This document shows positions 31,345 through 39,180 of a DNA stretch of 54,477 bases, in pieces; the first letter of the stretch is position 1; each line of letters begins with the position of its first letter. Made by a program: the position numbers and the translations under genes. Where the stretch lies: contig JAUWHX010000008.1 in assembly GCA_030605695.1 (NCBI GenBank), positions 1-54,477 on the forward strand, written 5' to 3'. The DNA is from a bacterium (GTDB lineage Bacteria > Hydrothermota > UBA3073 > JACQXS01). The notes beneath the pieces are model-generated. The model searched no databases, was not told the DNA's origin, and saw nothing but the letters and a program-made list of their open reading frames with translations.

Positions 31345-32675
31345 AAGCAGTTAAAGATAATTATAGAGGAAAGAAAGTTTCTGTGATGGGATTCGGCAGG
31401 AGCGGCAAAGCTTGTACTAATCTATTATTGAATATTGGAGCAAAAGTCTTTGTAAACGACCAATCCCTCAACCCTCAATCCTCAACCCTCAACCCTGAAC
31501 TTAAATTTGAGTTTGGAAAACACAGTGAACGAATACTTGATGCAGATATGATTATAATTTCACCGGGTGTTTCTCTGCAGCATCCTATTATTTTGAAGGC
31601 AAAAAAGAGAAATATTCCTGTAATAGGAGAACTTGAGTTTGCCTCTCGTTTTATTGAAAACCCAATAATTGGAATAACTGGCACAAATGGAAAAACCACT
31701 ACTGCTTTCCTTATCCAGAAGATACTTGAATCTGCAGGGATAGACACAATTCCCTGCGGAAATATGGGAATCCCACTTTCTTCGGTGATAGCAAAACTAA
31801 AACCTTCTACGGTCCCAATACTTGAAGTAAGCACTTTCCAGCTTGAGACTGTGGAAACTTTCCGCCCGTGGATTGGCATACTCTTAAATATAACTCCTGA
31901 CCATTTAGACAGACATAAGAGTTTTCAGGAATATAAAGACCTGAAATTAAAACTATTTTCAAATCAGACCGAAGATGATTTTGCTATACTTAATTTTGAC
32001 GACTCAGTAGTGAGAACCGCTAATACGAGAGCACAAAAATTATTCTTTAGTTGTAAGGGCAATTCGCGAACCGCCCCTATGATATGGGTAAAAAATGGGA
32101 ATGTTTTCTATGCTCAGGATAAATCATTTAGTATAACCGAACTTAATTTAAAATGGGAATGTTTGCTCCCTGATTATCTCGCAGCTATTCTTGTAGGGAA
32201 AATTCTCAAACTTCCCTCAAACTTAATCCTTAAAGGATTAAATTCGTTTACTGGAGTTCCTCATCGGCTTGAGGATATTGGTATGGTGGAGAAAGTAAGA
32301 TTTGTAAATAATTCTATGTGCACAAACCCAGAAGCTTTTGTGAGCACTCTCCATAGCTTTAAACAACCTGTGATTCTTATTGCTGGGGGCAAAGAGAAAA
32401 AGGTGGATATAACTCCAATTGCCCGAGCCATAAATAAATGCACAAAATATACAGTGCTGATTGGCGAAACCGCTCCAAAATTAAGTAATTTACTTAAGGT
32501 CCAACACTGTTCTGCCAATACGATGGAAGAGGCAGTGAATCTTGCTTATGCTTATGCTTCTCCCGGTGATACGATTCTTCTATCTCCTGGATTCGCATCG
32601 TTTGATTGGTTTAGAGATTTTAGTGAACGAGGTGAAAAATTTAAAGAAGCTGTCAGCAAACTGAAAAATAAATGA
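31341..32675 (+). CDS. murD: UDP-MurNAc-L-Ala:D-Glu ligase
   Basis: The ATP loop GITGTNGKTTTAF lies at about 111-123, with LEVSTFQLETVETFRP, LNITPDHLDRHKSFQEY and ILIAGGKEKKVD later. It adds D-Glu to UDP-MurNAc-L-Ala. Two in-frame insertions stand out. A five-unit 7-bp array (31465-31499) encodes QSLNPQSSTLNPEL in the N-terminal Rossmann domain. A TGTAGGGGC-type element (32051-32081) encodes CKGNSRTAPMIW in the central domain, near a loop between beta strands. The start overlaps mraY and the end overlaps ftsW, so translation is coupled. Confidence 0.96.
   Translation: MKAVKDNYRGKKVSVMGFGRSGKACTNLLLNIGAKVFVNDQSLNPQSSTLNPELKFEFGKHSERILDADMIIISPGVSLQHPIILKAKKRNIPVIGELEFASRFIENPIIGITGTNGKTTTAFLIQKILESAGIDTIPCGNMGIPLSSVIAKLKPSTVPILEVSTFQLETVETFRPWIGILLNITPDHLDRHKSFQEYKDLKLKLFSNQTEDDFAILNFDDSVVRTANTRAQKLFFSCKGNSRTAPMIWVKNGNVFYAQDKSFSITELNLKWECLLPDYLAAILVGKILKLPSNLILKGLNSFTGVPHRLEDIGMVEKVRFVNNSMCTNPEAFVSTLHSFKQPVILIAGGKEKKVDITPIARAINKCTKYTVLIGETAPKLSNLLKVQHCSANTMEEAVNLAYAYASPGDTILLSPGFASFDWFRDFSERGEKFKEAVSKLKNK
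31465..31499 (+). repeat. 7-bp array (CCCTCAA)5 inside murD
   Basis: Five units of exactly 7 bp: CCCTCAA, CCCTCAA, TCCTCAA, CCCTCAA, CCCTGAA. Confidence 0.9.
32051..32081 (+). repeat. TGTAGGGGC-type palindromic element inside murD
   Basis: TGTAAGGGCAATTCGCGAAC continues into CGCCCCTATGA. The ends are inverted repeats and the centre is AATTCGCGAA. It is homologous to 4470-4498 and to the ends of 1069-1128. Confidence 0.8.
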
Positions 32676-33736
32676 AAAAGGTTGATAAAAGTATTCTTAT
32701 TATCACTCTTATTCTTGTCGGAATAGGACTTATAATGGTTTATTCAAGCTCAGCATTCTCATCATTGAGGTCAACTGATACATCGGTTTTTTTCCTACGC
32801 AAACATCTTATCCCATTGAGCATTGGCGTGGTTTTATTTATTGCGATGGTCAAGATTGATTATCATTTCTGGGGGAAGTGCTCTTATCTTATTTTATCAG
32901 CAACAACAGTCCTGCTTATAGGTGTTCTTATATTCGGTCCATCTGTTCATGGGGTTCAAAGATGGCTAAGGTTCGGCGGATTTTCTATTCAACCATCGGA
33001 AATTGCAAAACTCGGAGTAATAATATTTATAGCTGATTTCATTTCAAGAGAAGACCCCAAAAATCTTAAAAAAGGACTCCTGCCTGTACTCGGCGTAATT
33101 GCTACCATTGCCTTGCTTGTCGGTTTAGAACCTTCGTTCGGAGCTCTATCGGTTCTATGCCTCGTCTCTCTTGTCCTGCTGTTTTTGGGTGGAGCAAAAA
33201 TGTGGCATCTGCTCTTGCTACTCTTAATCGTTGGAGGACTCGGATTTGTTTCCGTCAATCAATTCCCTTATGCTAAAGCAAGAGTTTCTGGCTTCATTGC
33301 ACAAGAAGGATACCAACTCCATCAATCAATTTATGGAATAGGAGCTGGTGGAATATTTGGCAAGGGACTCGGTAATGGACAGGAAAAACTTTTGTTCTTG
33401 CCATACTCACACACAGATTTCATATTCTCAATTATTGGCGAAGAGCTTGGATTCATAGGATGTGCTGGAATCTCCATTTTGTTCTTTTTCTTATTAATAA
33501 AGGGTATAAAGATTGGAACTCATGCGGAAAGCCAATTTGGATTTTTGCTTGCTTGTGGCATTTCGCTTGTAATTTTTATAAGTGCTTGCTTCCATATAGG
33601 AGTTTCTTCTGGGCTACTACCTACCACTGGAATACCGCTTCCATTTATCTCGTTCGGAGGCTCAAATCTATTAACGAATCTTGCAGGCATTGGAATATTA
33701 TTGAATATAAGCAAAAGTAGTAATGGAGTTATATGA
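32672..33736 (+). CDS. ftsW: Division-specific peptidoglycan glycosyltransferase FtsW
   Basis: A SEDS protein of 354 residues with about ten membrane helices. It has MVYSSSAF near the start, GVQRWLRFGGFSIQPSEIAKLG (about 91-112), HTDFIFSIIGEELGFIG (about 248-264), and GLLPTTGIPLPFISFGGSNL (about 309-328). It polymerises lipid II together with FtsI. Its stop (33734-33736) overlaps the start of a small repeat ORF as ATGA, and that ORF in turn overlaps murG. Confidence 0.96.
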   Translation: MKKVDKSILIITLILVGIGLIMVYSSSAFSSLRSTDTSVFFLRKHLIPLSIGVVLFIAMVKIDYHFWGKCSYLILSATTVLLIGVLIFGPSVHGVQRWLRFGGFSIQPSEIAKLGVIIFIADFISREDPKNLKKGLLPVLGVIATIALLVGLEPSFGALSVLCLVSLVLLFLGGAKMWHLLLLLLIVGGLGFVSVNQFPYAKARVSGFIAQEGYQLHQSIYGIGAGGIFGKGLGNGQEKLLFLPYSHTDFIFSIIGEELGFIGCAGISILFFFLLIKGIKIGTHAESQFGFLLACGISLVIFISACFHIGVSSGLLPTTGIPLPFISFGGSNLLTNLAGIGILLNISKSSNGVI

Positions 33737-33850
33737 ATGAGTTAGAGAGTTCTATGAGTTGTGGAGTTAGGGAGTTCCCTATGAAAGATGTAGAGTTCTA
33801 CATAAAAGACGTGGACATCCCCGGAAGAACGGGGGACATCCCTAAAGCAA
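33730..33850. repeat. 21-bp palindromic array with shared 30-bp leader (ftsW-murG)
   Basis: The leader 33730-33759 is identical to 53273-53302. Palindrome centres follow at 33774.5, 33795.5, 33816.5 and 33837.5, so the last intervals are exactly 21 bp. Cores: TAGA-GAGT-TCTA, TAGGG-AGTT-CCCTA, ATGTAGA-GT-TCTACAT, GGA-CA-TCC, GGGA-CA-TCCC. Confidence 0.85.
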
Positions 33851-33861
33851 ATATGAGATGA
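33733..33861 (+). CDS. Small repeat ORF between ftsW and murG, 42 aa
   Basis: The ORF runs ATG 33733 to TGA 33859-33861, overlapping the ftsW stop (ATGA) and the murG start (ATGA) by 4 bases each, a sign of coupled translation. Its first 9 residues, MNELESSMS, come from a 30-bp block identical to 53273-53302. The rest comprises 7-residue repeats (VEFYIKD, VDIPGRT, GDIPKAN) encoded by 21-bp units whose centres lie at 33795.5, 33816.5 and 33837.5, each a small palindrome such as ATGTAGA-GT-TCTACAT. I know of no protein family. It may be a real small protein or a DNA/RNA element that preserves the frame. Confidence 0.5.
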   Translation: MNELESSMSCGVREFPMKDVEFYIKDVDIPGRTGDIPKANMR

Positions 33862-34916
33862 AGATAATTATTGCAACTGGAGGCACAGGAGGACACATAT
33901 TTACAGGGCTTGCTATTGCTGAGGAATTGGATAATCTTGGAGTCAAGGTGCTAATCGTTGCTTCGAAATCCGCACTGCCGGATGCTATTATACAAAAACA
34001 ATATCCGCTCGAGATTACTTGCCAGCGTCCATTGCTTGGCAAAAACCTCAAACAGAAGCTTGCATTCCCTGTTTTCCTGGGGCTTTCATTATTTCAGTCT
34101 ATATATATAATAATGAGAGAAGCTCCAGATGGCGTAATCGGAACTGGTGGATTTGGCTCTTTCTCGCTTGTGTTTGTTGCTGCTTTCCTGCATATTCCCA
34201 CAATAATAACGGAAATCGATTCTGTCCCCGGACTTACTACAAAAATACTTTCAAGATTCGCTCACGAAATCTGGCTCGCTTTCCCTTCTGCCAAGAACAA
34301 ATTACCAGCTAAAAAAACAATCCTCGCTGGGGTCCCTGTTAGAAAGAAGATTACAAAACCTACTAAAACTATTAAGGATTTTGGACTATGTGATAACAAG
34401 CCTACTATATTTGTCTTCGGTGGCTCAAGAGGTGCGAGACATATAAATGAAGTCCTCGAGAAAGTTTTAGACCTCAAAATACTCCCAGATTTCCAATTTA
34501 TATGGCAAACCGGCGACTCACAACTCACAACTCGTAACTCAAAACTCCCAAATGTTTATATCACTAAATTTATTGATGATATAGAAAACGCTTATGCCAA
34601 TGCAGACCTCGTAGTCTCAAGAGCAGGTGCTTTAACCATTGGCGAGATTACAGCTATTGGTTTGCCCGCTATTTTCATTCCTTATCCTTATGCTACTGGG
34701 CAACACCAACTTTTAAATGCAAGAGCTTTGGAAAAAACGGGCGCTGCAAAAGTAATTTTAGATAAGGACTTAACCCCTGAACTCCTTGCAAAAGAAATAA
34801 AGAGGATAATCGAGGATAAAAAATTACAAACTAAGATGAAAACAGCTATGAAACAATTTAGTAACCCCGAAACAGCTAAACTAATAGCTAACAGAATGTT
34901 AGAACTATGCAACTAA
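33858..34916 (+). CDS. murG: Lipid II synthase (UDP-GlcNAc:lipid I GlcNAc transferase)
   Basis: The N-terminal motif IIIATGGTGGHIFTGLAIAEEL (with the GGTGGH loop) is at residues 3-24. GVIGTGGFGSFSLV is near 90, FVFGGSRGARHINEVL near 185, and the UDP-GlcNAc site VVSRAGALTIGEITAIGLP near 252 with PYPYATGQHQLLNA. It is GT-B fold and peripheral to the inner membrane. A five-unit 7-bp array (34516-34550) gives DSQLTTRNSKLPNV in the usually compact link before the second Rossmann half. Confidence 0.96.
   Translation: MKIIIATGGTGGHIFTGLAIAEELDNLGVKVLIVASKSALPDAIIQKQYPLEITCQRPLLGKNLKQKLAFPVFLGLSLFQSIYIIMREAPDGVIGTGGFGSFSLVFVAAFLHIPTIITEIDSVPGLTTKILSRFAHEIWLAFPSAKNKLPAKKTILAGVPVRKKITKPTKTIKDFGLCDNKPTIFVFGGSRGARHINEVLEKVLDLKILPDFQFIWQTGDSQLTTRNSKLPNVYITKFIDDIENAYANADLVVSRAGALTIGEITAIGLPAIFIPYPYATGQHQLLNARALEKTGAAKVILDKDLTPELLAKEIKRIIEDKKLQTKMKTAMKQFSNPETAKLIANRMLELCN
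34516..34550 (+). repeat. 7-bp array (ACTCACA)5 inside murG
   Basis: Five units of exactly 7 bp: ACTCACA, ACTCACA, ACTCGTA, ACTCAAA, ACTCCCA. Confidence 0.9.
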
Positions 34917-34919
34917 CTT

Positions 34920-36281
34920 ATGTTTAGACATATAAAAAAGGTTCATTTTGTAGGAATTGGAGGCATCGGGATGAGTGGAATAGCAGAACTGCTTATTAAC
35001 TCAGGTTACGAAATATCGGGCTCTGATATTCAGCTTTCATCTGTTACTGCGAGACTTGAAAAACTTGGTGCCCCTGTTTCAGAGGGACATCATCCCAAAA
35101 ATATCGGCTCCGCAGATTTGGTCGTCTATTCTTCTGCAATTAAAACTTCAAACCCTGAACTCCGACAAGCTCGCAAAAGAAAAATCCCCTGTATCCCAAG
35201 AGCTGAAATTCTCGGCGAACTTATGCGTATGCGAGAGGGTATTGCTATTGCTGGAACTCACGGAAAAACCACTACTACCTCAATGGTCGGAAAAATCCTT
35301 GAAACCGCTGGCTTCGACCCTACTATCGTTGTAGGTGGAATACTCAGGTCTCTTGGCACTACTACAAAGCTCGGTCAAGGCAAATTTATTGTAGTTGAGG
35401 CAGACGAGAGTGATAAATTATTCCTTAAATGGTCTCCCGTCATTACTGTTGTTACTTCTATAGATGAAGACCACCTCGACCGCTATAAAAACCTTGAAGA
35501 AATAAAGGAAACCTTCCTTAAATTCACTAACCGAGTTCCATTTTATGGATGCAACATTGTGTGTAACGACGAGCCCCATATTGCTCAGATTATCCCAAGA
35601 ATGAAAAAAAGATGCATCACTTACGGATTTAGCGAAGAGAGCAAAGTCAGAATAAAACATTACGAACTTGGAGAAACTTCTCATTTTCGCCTTCAAACCA
35701 ATGGCGATGATTTGGGAGAATTTACACTCTCTCTTCCTGGGATTCATAACATTTTAAACGCCTGTGCCGCTATTACTGTTGGCATTGAACTGGGAATCCC
35801 TATTCCTATAATAAAGCAAGCAGTATCAGAATTCAAGGGTGCCCACAGAAGATTTGAGTTAAAGGGTGAAAAAAAAGGGATTAAAATTATGGATGATTAT
35901 GCTCATCACCCCAGAGCAATAGAAGCTACTCTCCAAACCGCTAAACAACTCTTCTCGGGAAGAATTATTGTTATCTTCCAACCTCACTTATTTTCAAGAA
36001 CTCAAAAGCTTATTGACAGATTCGCTTACTGTTTCAAGGATGCAGATTATGTTATTATCTCTTCTATATATCCCGCAAGAGAAACTCCTATCCCGGGAAT
36101 TACTGGAGAACTCATTGTGCGACATGCTATTTCAACAGGATATAAAAATATTTCTTATATCCCGTCAAAACAAAAAATTATTGATTGGTGTTTAACTAAT
36201 TTAAAACCAGGTGATACTTTATTTACCATTGGTGCTGGCGATGTCTATAAAATTGGCGAAGAACTACTCAATGAAATATAA
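34920..36281 (+). CDS. murC: UDP-MurNAc:L-alanine ligase
   Basis: HFVGIGGIGMSGIAELL opens the protein (about 10-26). The ATP loop IAGTHGKTTTTSMVG is near 110, and EADESDKLFLK and DDYAHHPRAIEATL follow. MurC starts the peptide stem by adding L-Ala to UDP-MurNAc. At 453 residues it is complete and, unlike its neighbours, I see no repeat-derived insert. The gene that usually follows in dcw clusters (murB) is not here. Confidence 0.97.
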   Translation: MFRHIKKVHFVGIGGIGMSGIAELLINSGYEISGSDIQLSSVTARLEKLGAPVSEGHHPKNIGSADLVVYSSAIKTSNPELRQARKRKIPCIPRAEILGELMRMREGIAIAGTHGKTTTTSMVGKILETAGFDPTIVVGGILRSLGTTTKLGQGKFIVVEADESDKLFLKWSPVITVVTSIDEDHLDRYKNLEEIKETFLKFTNRVPFYGCNIVCNDEPHIAQIIPRMKKRCITYGFSEESKVRIKHYELGETSHFRLQTNGDDLGEFTLSLPGIHNILNACAAITVGIELGIPIPIIKQAVSEFKGAHRRFELKGEKKGIKIMDDYAHHPRAIEATLQTAKQLFSGRIIVIFQPHLFSRTQKLIDRFAYCFKDADYVIISSIYPARETPIPGITGELIVRHAISTGYKNISYIPSKQKIIDWCLTNLKPGDTLFTIGAGDVYKIGEELLNEI

Positions 36282-36342
36282 TAATGATTCTTGAACTTTT
36301 AAACTATCAACTGTTAGCTGTTAGCTAACATAGGAGGTTATT

Positions 36343-37638
36343 ATGAAAAACCAAATTATTGCTGGCATTGATTTAGGAAGCTCTAAAATCGCTTGTATGA
36401 TTGCTAAAACAAGTGCCCCTCCACAGGATTCTGCGAATAATCCAGCCCCAGAAATCATTGGTGCAGGGATTTCAGAGCCTAAGGGTTTCTCCAATGGTTT
36501 GGTGGTCAATCTCGAACTTGCTGCTCAATCTATTAAAAATGCTACTTCTCTTGCTGAGACGCAAGCTGGTGTTAAACTATCAGAGTTATATATTGCTATT
36601 ACAGGTGCACACATTAAAGGTGAATCCTCAAAAGTTTCTCTCTCCATTTCACCTGACAAAGAGATTACGCCTGCTGATGTTTCTCAACTCGTTCAACAAG
36701 CTTCCACTGTTGACCTCCCATCTCACCGTACTATCATTCACTCGTTCCCCCAAGAATTTATTCTTGATGACCTCCACGGCATCCGCGACCCCATTGGTAT
36801 GAACGCTAACCGCCTACAGGCCTCTATTTACATTGTTACTGCTACTTCTACCGCCATACAAAATATCCAGAAAGCCATTAATAGAGCAGGATTTAAAGCA
36901 AGAGAGTTCCTCCCTCAGCCCATCGCCGCTTCTTACTCTGTCCTTGATTCCAATGACCAAGAACTCGGTTGCATGCTTATTGATATTGGCGGTGAAACTA
37001 CTGATGTTGCTGCCTTCTATAACGGTGGTATTTATGATACTCTTTCACTCGGTCTCGGCGGAGCTGATATTACTAATGATATTTCTATCGGACTTTCTAT
37101 ATCAAGATATCATGCCGAACAACTAAAAATCAAACACGGTGCTGCTCGCTCTGACCTTGCTTTCTCACTCTCATCTCCACAGGATTCTGCGAATAAACAC
37201 TCCTCTCCAATTAAGATTCAATCTCTCGGCAAAGACATTGAACAAACCATTGATAAAAAATCTCTCATTTCCATCATTGCTCCTCGCGTTGAGGAAATCT
37301 TTGGATTGCTTCACAGAAAACTGAAATATCCGACTGACTTAGAGCTCCTTCCTGCTGGTATCGTTCTTACCGGAGGTGCTGCTAAAATGCCTGGCATTTC
37401 AGGACTTGCCGAACGCATCTTTGGTATCCCTGCTAAAATTGGTATCCCTAATACTGTTCAATCGCTTAATCAATATAAAGACCCTTCTTTTGCCACACCT
37501 ATCGGCCTTATTATTTATGGCTCTATAGATAAATCCGCCTCAAACGGAAATAAAAGAAACGGAAGGATGGGAAAATCTTCAAAAGCACCTTTGCTCTCAT
37601 CTTTCTCTAATCGTGTGAAAAGCTGGCTATTAGAATAA
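36343..37638 (+). CDS. ftsA: Cell division protein FtsA
   Basis: This is an actin-fold ATPase: IAGIDLGSSKIACMI (about 5-19) is phosphate 1, CMLIDIGGETTDVAAFY (about 208-224) is phosphate 2, and GIVLTGGAAKMPGISGL (about 342-358) is the adenosine motif. A short basic C-terminal tail (NRVKSWLLE) should be the membrane-binding amphipathic helix. FtsA tethers FtsZ to the membrane. AGGAGG 7 bases before the ATG is an unusually strong ribosome site. Two in-frame CCACAGGATTCTGCGAATAA elements encode PPQDSANN (36420-36440) and SPQDSANK (37176-37196). Confidence 0.96.
   Translation: MKNQIIAGIDLGSSKIACMIAKTSAPPQDSANNPAPEIIGAGISEPKGFSNGLVVNLELAAQSIKNATSLAETQAGVKLSELYIAITGAHIKGESSKVSLSISPDKEITPADVSQLVQQASTVDLPSHRTIIHSFPQEFILDDLHGIRDPIGMNANRLQASIYIVTATSTAIQNIQKAINRAGFKAREFLPQPIAASYSVLDSNDQELGCMLIDIGGETTDVAAFYNGGIYDTLSLGLGGADITNDISIGLSISRYHAEQLKIKHGAARSDLAFSLSSPQDSANKHSSPIKIQSLGKDIEQTIDKKSLISIIAPRVEEIFGLLHRKLKYPTDLELLPAGIVLTGGAAKMPGISGLAERIFGIPAKIGIPNTVQSLNQYKDPSFATPIGLIIYGSIDKSASNGNKRNGRMGKSSKAPLLSSFSNRVKSWLLE
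36420..36440 (+). repeat. CCACAGGATTCTGCGAATAA element inside ftsA, copy 1
   Basis: It is identical to copy 2 (37176-37196) over 21 bases and read in the same frame (PQDSANN), in a loop after the first ATPase strand. Confidence 0.9.
37176..37196 (+). repeat. CCACAGGATTCTGCGAATAA element inside ftsA, copy 2
   Basis: It is identical to copy 1. Read as PQDSANK in a surface segment between the two phosphate-binding lobes. Confidence 0.9.
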
Positions 37639-37662
37639 TTATGATTATGAAATCACAAGATT

Positions 37663-37795
37663 TTACAAGACTCAAAGATACAGGAGAAAGGGAGAATTGT
37701 GAGAAAAGGAGAAGAAATATTTAAATTTTTTCCCTTTCTTGCTTTCTCCATTCCTCCTATGTCTGTATTTAATCTGTGTTATTCTGTGTCTAAGA
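37663..37795. repeat. Imperfect inverted repeat between ftsA and ftsZ
   Basis: GATACAGGAGAAAGGGAGAA (37678-37697) pairs loosely with TTCTCCATTCCTCC...CTGTATT (37745-37769). AGAAATATTT/AAATTTTTTC lies between them and TCTGTGTTATTCTGTGTC after. It fills most of the 164-bp ftsA-ftsZ gap. No other gene is seen there. Confidence 0.6.
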
Positions 37796-37802
37796 AACTA
37801 TT

Positions 37803-39098
37803 ATGAAAAACCTAAGATTCCAATTCTCAGACCAACAAGTTGCAAACTCTGTACAAGATTCTGCAGACACGAACCACGAACACGAACCACGAACACGAAC
37901 ACGAATTAAAACTATCGGTGTCGGTGGATGTGGCGGCAATGCTATTAATACTGTACTTAAAACTATAACTCCCAACTCCCAACTCTCAAACTCTTCAACT
38001 CCCCAACTTGTAACTCCCAACTCCTTTATTGCCATTAATACTGACCGTCAAGCACTTTCTATTTCCAACGCTCCTACCAAAGTTCAAATTGGTATCTCTA
38101 TCACAAAGGGCTTTGGCTCTGGTGGAGACCCGGAAATTGGCAAAAAAGCCATTGAGGAAAATATTGATGATGTTAAAACTGTTATTAAAAATACCGATGT
38201 CCTTTTCATTATCGCCGGTATGGGTGGAGGTACTGGAACAGGTGCTTCACCTACTATCGCCAAAATCTCAAAACAATCCGGAGCTTTTACTATTGCCATT
38301 GTTACTTTTCCCTTCGATTGTGAAGGTAACAAACGTGCCCTACAAGCTACTGCTGGTATATCTGAATTAAAAAAATACACTGATGCCCTCTTGTTACTCC
38401 ATAATCAAAAATTGCTTGTTATGACTTCCAAGGAGACCCCTCTTGTCAATGCTTTTGAACTCATAAATCAAACTATAGCCCAGACAGTTCAGGGATTAAC
38501 AGAGATTATTCTCTTGCCGGGGCTCGTTAATGTAGATTTCGCTGATATACGGACTCTTATGTCTCAAAAAGGAGATGCTTTCGTCGGAACTGGGTCCTCC
38601 AATTATAGTATCGGCTCCTCTTGTAATGTAGCTCAAGAACTTAATCCTGTTAACATCAATCCTAACCCCCAAACCCTAATCCCTAACCGTACTATTATTG
38701 CTTTACAACAAGCTATTAATTCTCCATTCCTCACGAAATCCTGTTTGCGAGGTGCATCGGGTATCCTTATTAACATATCCGCCGGCCAATCCCTTACTCT
38801 GTTTGAAGCAAAAAATGCTATTTCTACTGTCAGAGATATGGTTCACCACGATGCTAATATTATTTTCGGCATTCACATTAATCCCACACATAAAGTATGT
38901 ACAGAACAGGATGAAGTCAAAATTACTATAATTGCCACTGGAATAAAGCAAGATTATTGTAAACCATACAAATATTCAGAGCAAAATCTGAAAATCCCAG
39001 CATTCAAGAGGAAAAATTATGATTTCTTAGCCTTTAAAAAACACGAAAGTTCAGAGATTCTTACTTTCTCAAAACGTCAAAATGGGCTTAAATCCTAA
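37803..39098 (+). CDS. ftsZ: Cell division GTPase FtsZ with in-frame repeat insertions
   Basis: Core motifs are intact: GVGGCGGNAINT (about 39-50), the tubulin signature GGGTGTG at 141-147, and the T7 catalytic loop NVDFADIRTLM. LKIPAFKRK near the C-terminus resembles the conserved tail peptide that binds FtsA. Three parts are abnormal. An N-terminal extension (residues 17-34, QDSADTNHEHEPRTRTR) comes from a GATTCTGC element plus ACGAAC repeats. Residues 54-74, between helix H1 and the FIAINTD strand, come from a 7-bp array (37962-38024). Residues 286-295 come from another (38659-38686). All are in frame in an essential polymer protein. Confidence 0.95.
   Translation: MKNLRFQFSDQQVANSVQDSADTNHEHEPRTRTRIKTIGVGGCGGNAINTVLKTITPNSQLSNSSTPQLVTPNSFIAINTDRQALSISNAPTKVQIGISITKGFGSGGDPEIGKKAIEENIDDVKTVIKNTDVLFIIAGMGGGTGTGASPTIAKISKQSGAFTIAIVTFPFDCEGNKRALQATAGISELKKYTDALLLLHNQKLLVMTSKETPLVNAFELINQTIAQTVQGLTEIILLPGLVNVDFADIRTLMSQKGDAFVGTGSSNYSIGSSCNVAQELNPVNINPNPQTLIPNRTIIALQQAINSPFLTKSCLRGASGILINISAGQSLTLFEAKNAISTVRDMVHHDANIIFGIHINPTHKVCTEQDEVKITIIATGIKQDYCKPYKYSEQNLKIPAFKRKNYDFLAFKKHESSEILTFSKRQNGLKS
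37962..38024 (+). repeat. 7-bp array (ACTCCCA)n inside ftsZ
   Basis: Nine units of 7-8 bp (ACTCCCA, ACTCTCAA, ACTTGTA and so on) give TPNSQLSNSSTPQLVTPNS. Confidence 0.9.
38659..38686 (+). repeat. 7-bp array (CCCTAAN)4 inside ftsZ
   Basis: ATCCTAA, CCCCCAA, ACCCTAA, TCCCTAA give NPNPQTLIPN. Confidence 0.8.
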
Positions 39099-39146
39099 AT
39101 TCAGAGCACATTACTCAAAAAAAATGAAAAAAAATGAAAAAAAACC

Positions 39147-39174
39147 TTGACAGATTAAAATTGAGATTTATTAA
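39147..39174 (+). promoter_or_regulatory. Promoter of the envelope operon, leaderless arrangement
   Basis: TTGACA (39147-39152), a 16-bp spacer and TATTAA (39169-39174), then 6 bases to ATG 39181. Confidence 0.7.
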
Positions 39175-39180
39175 ATAACT

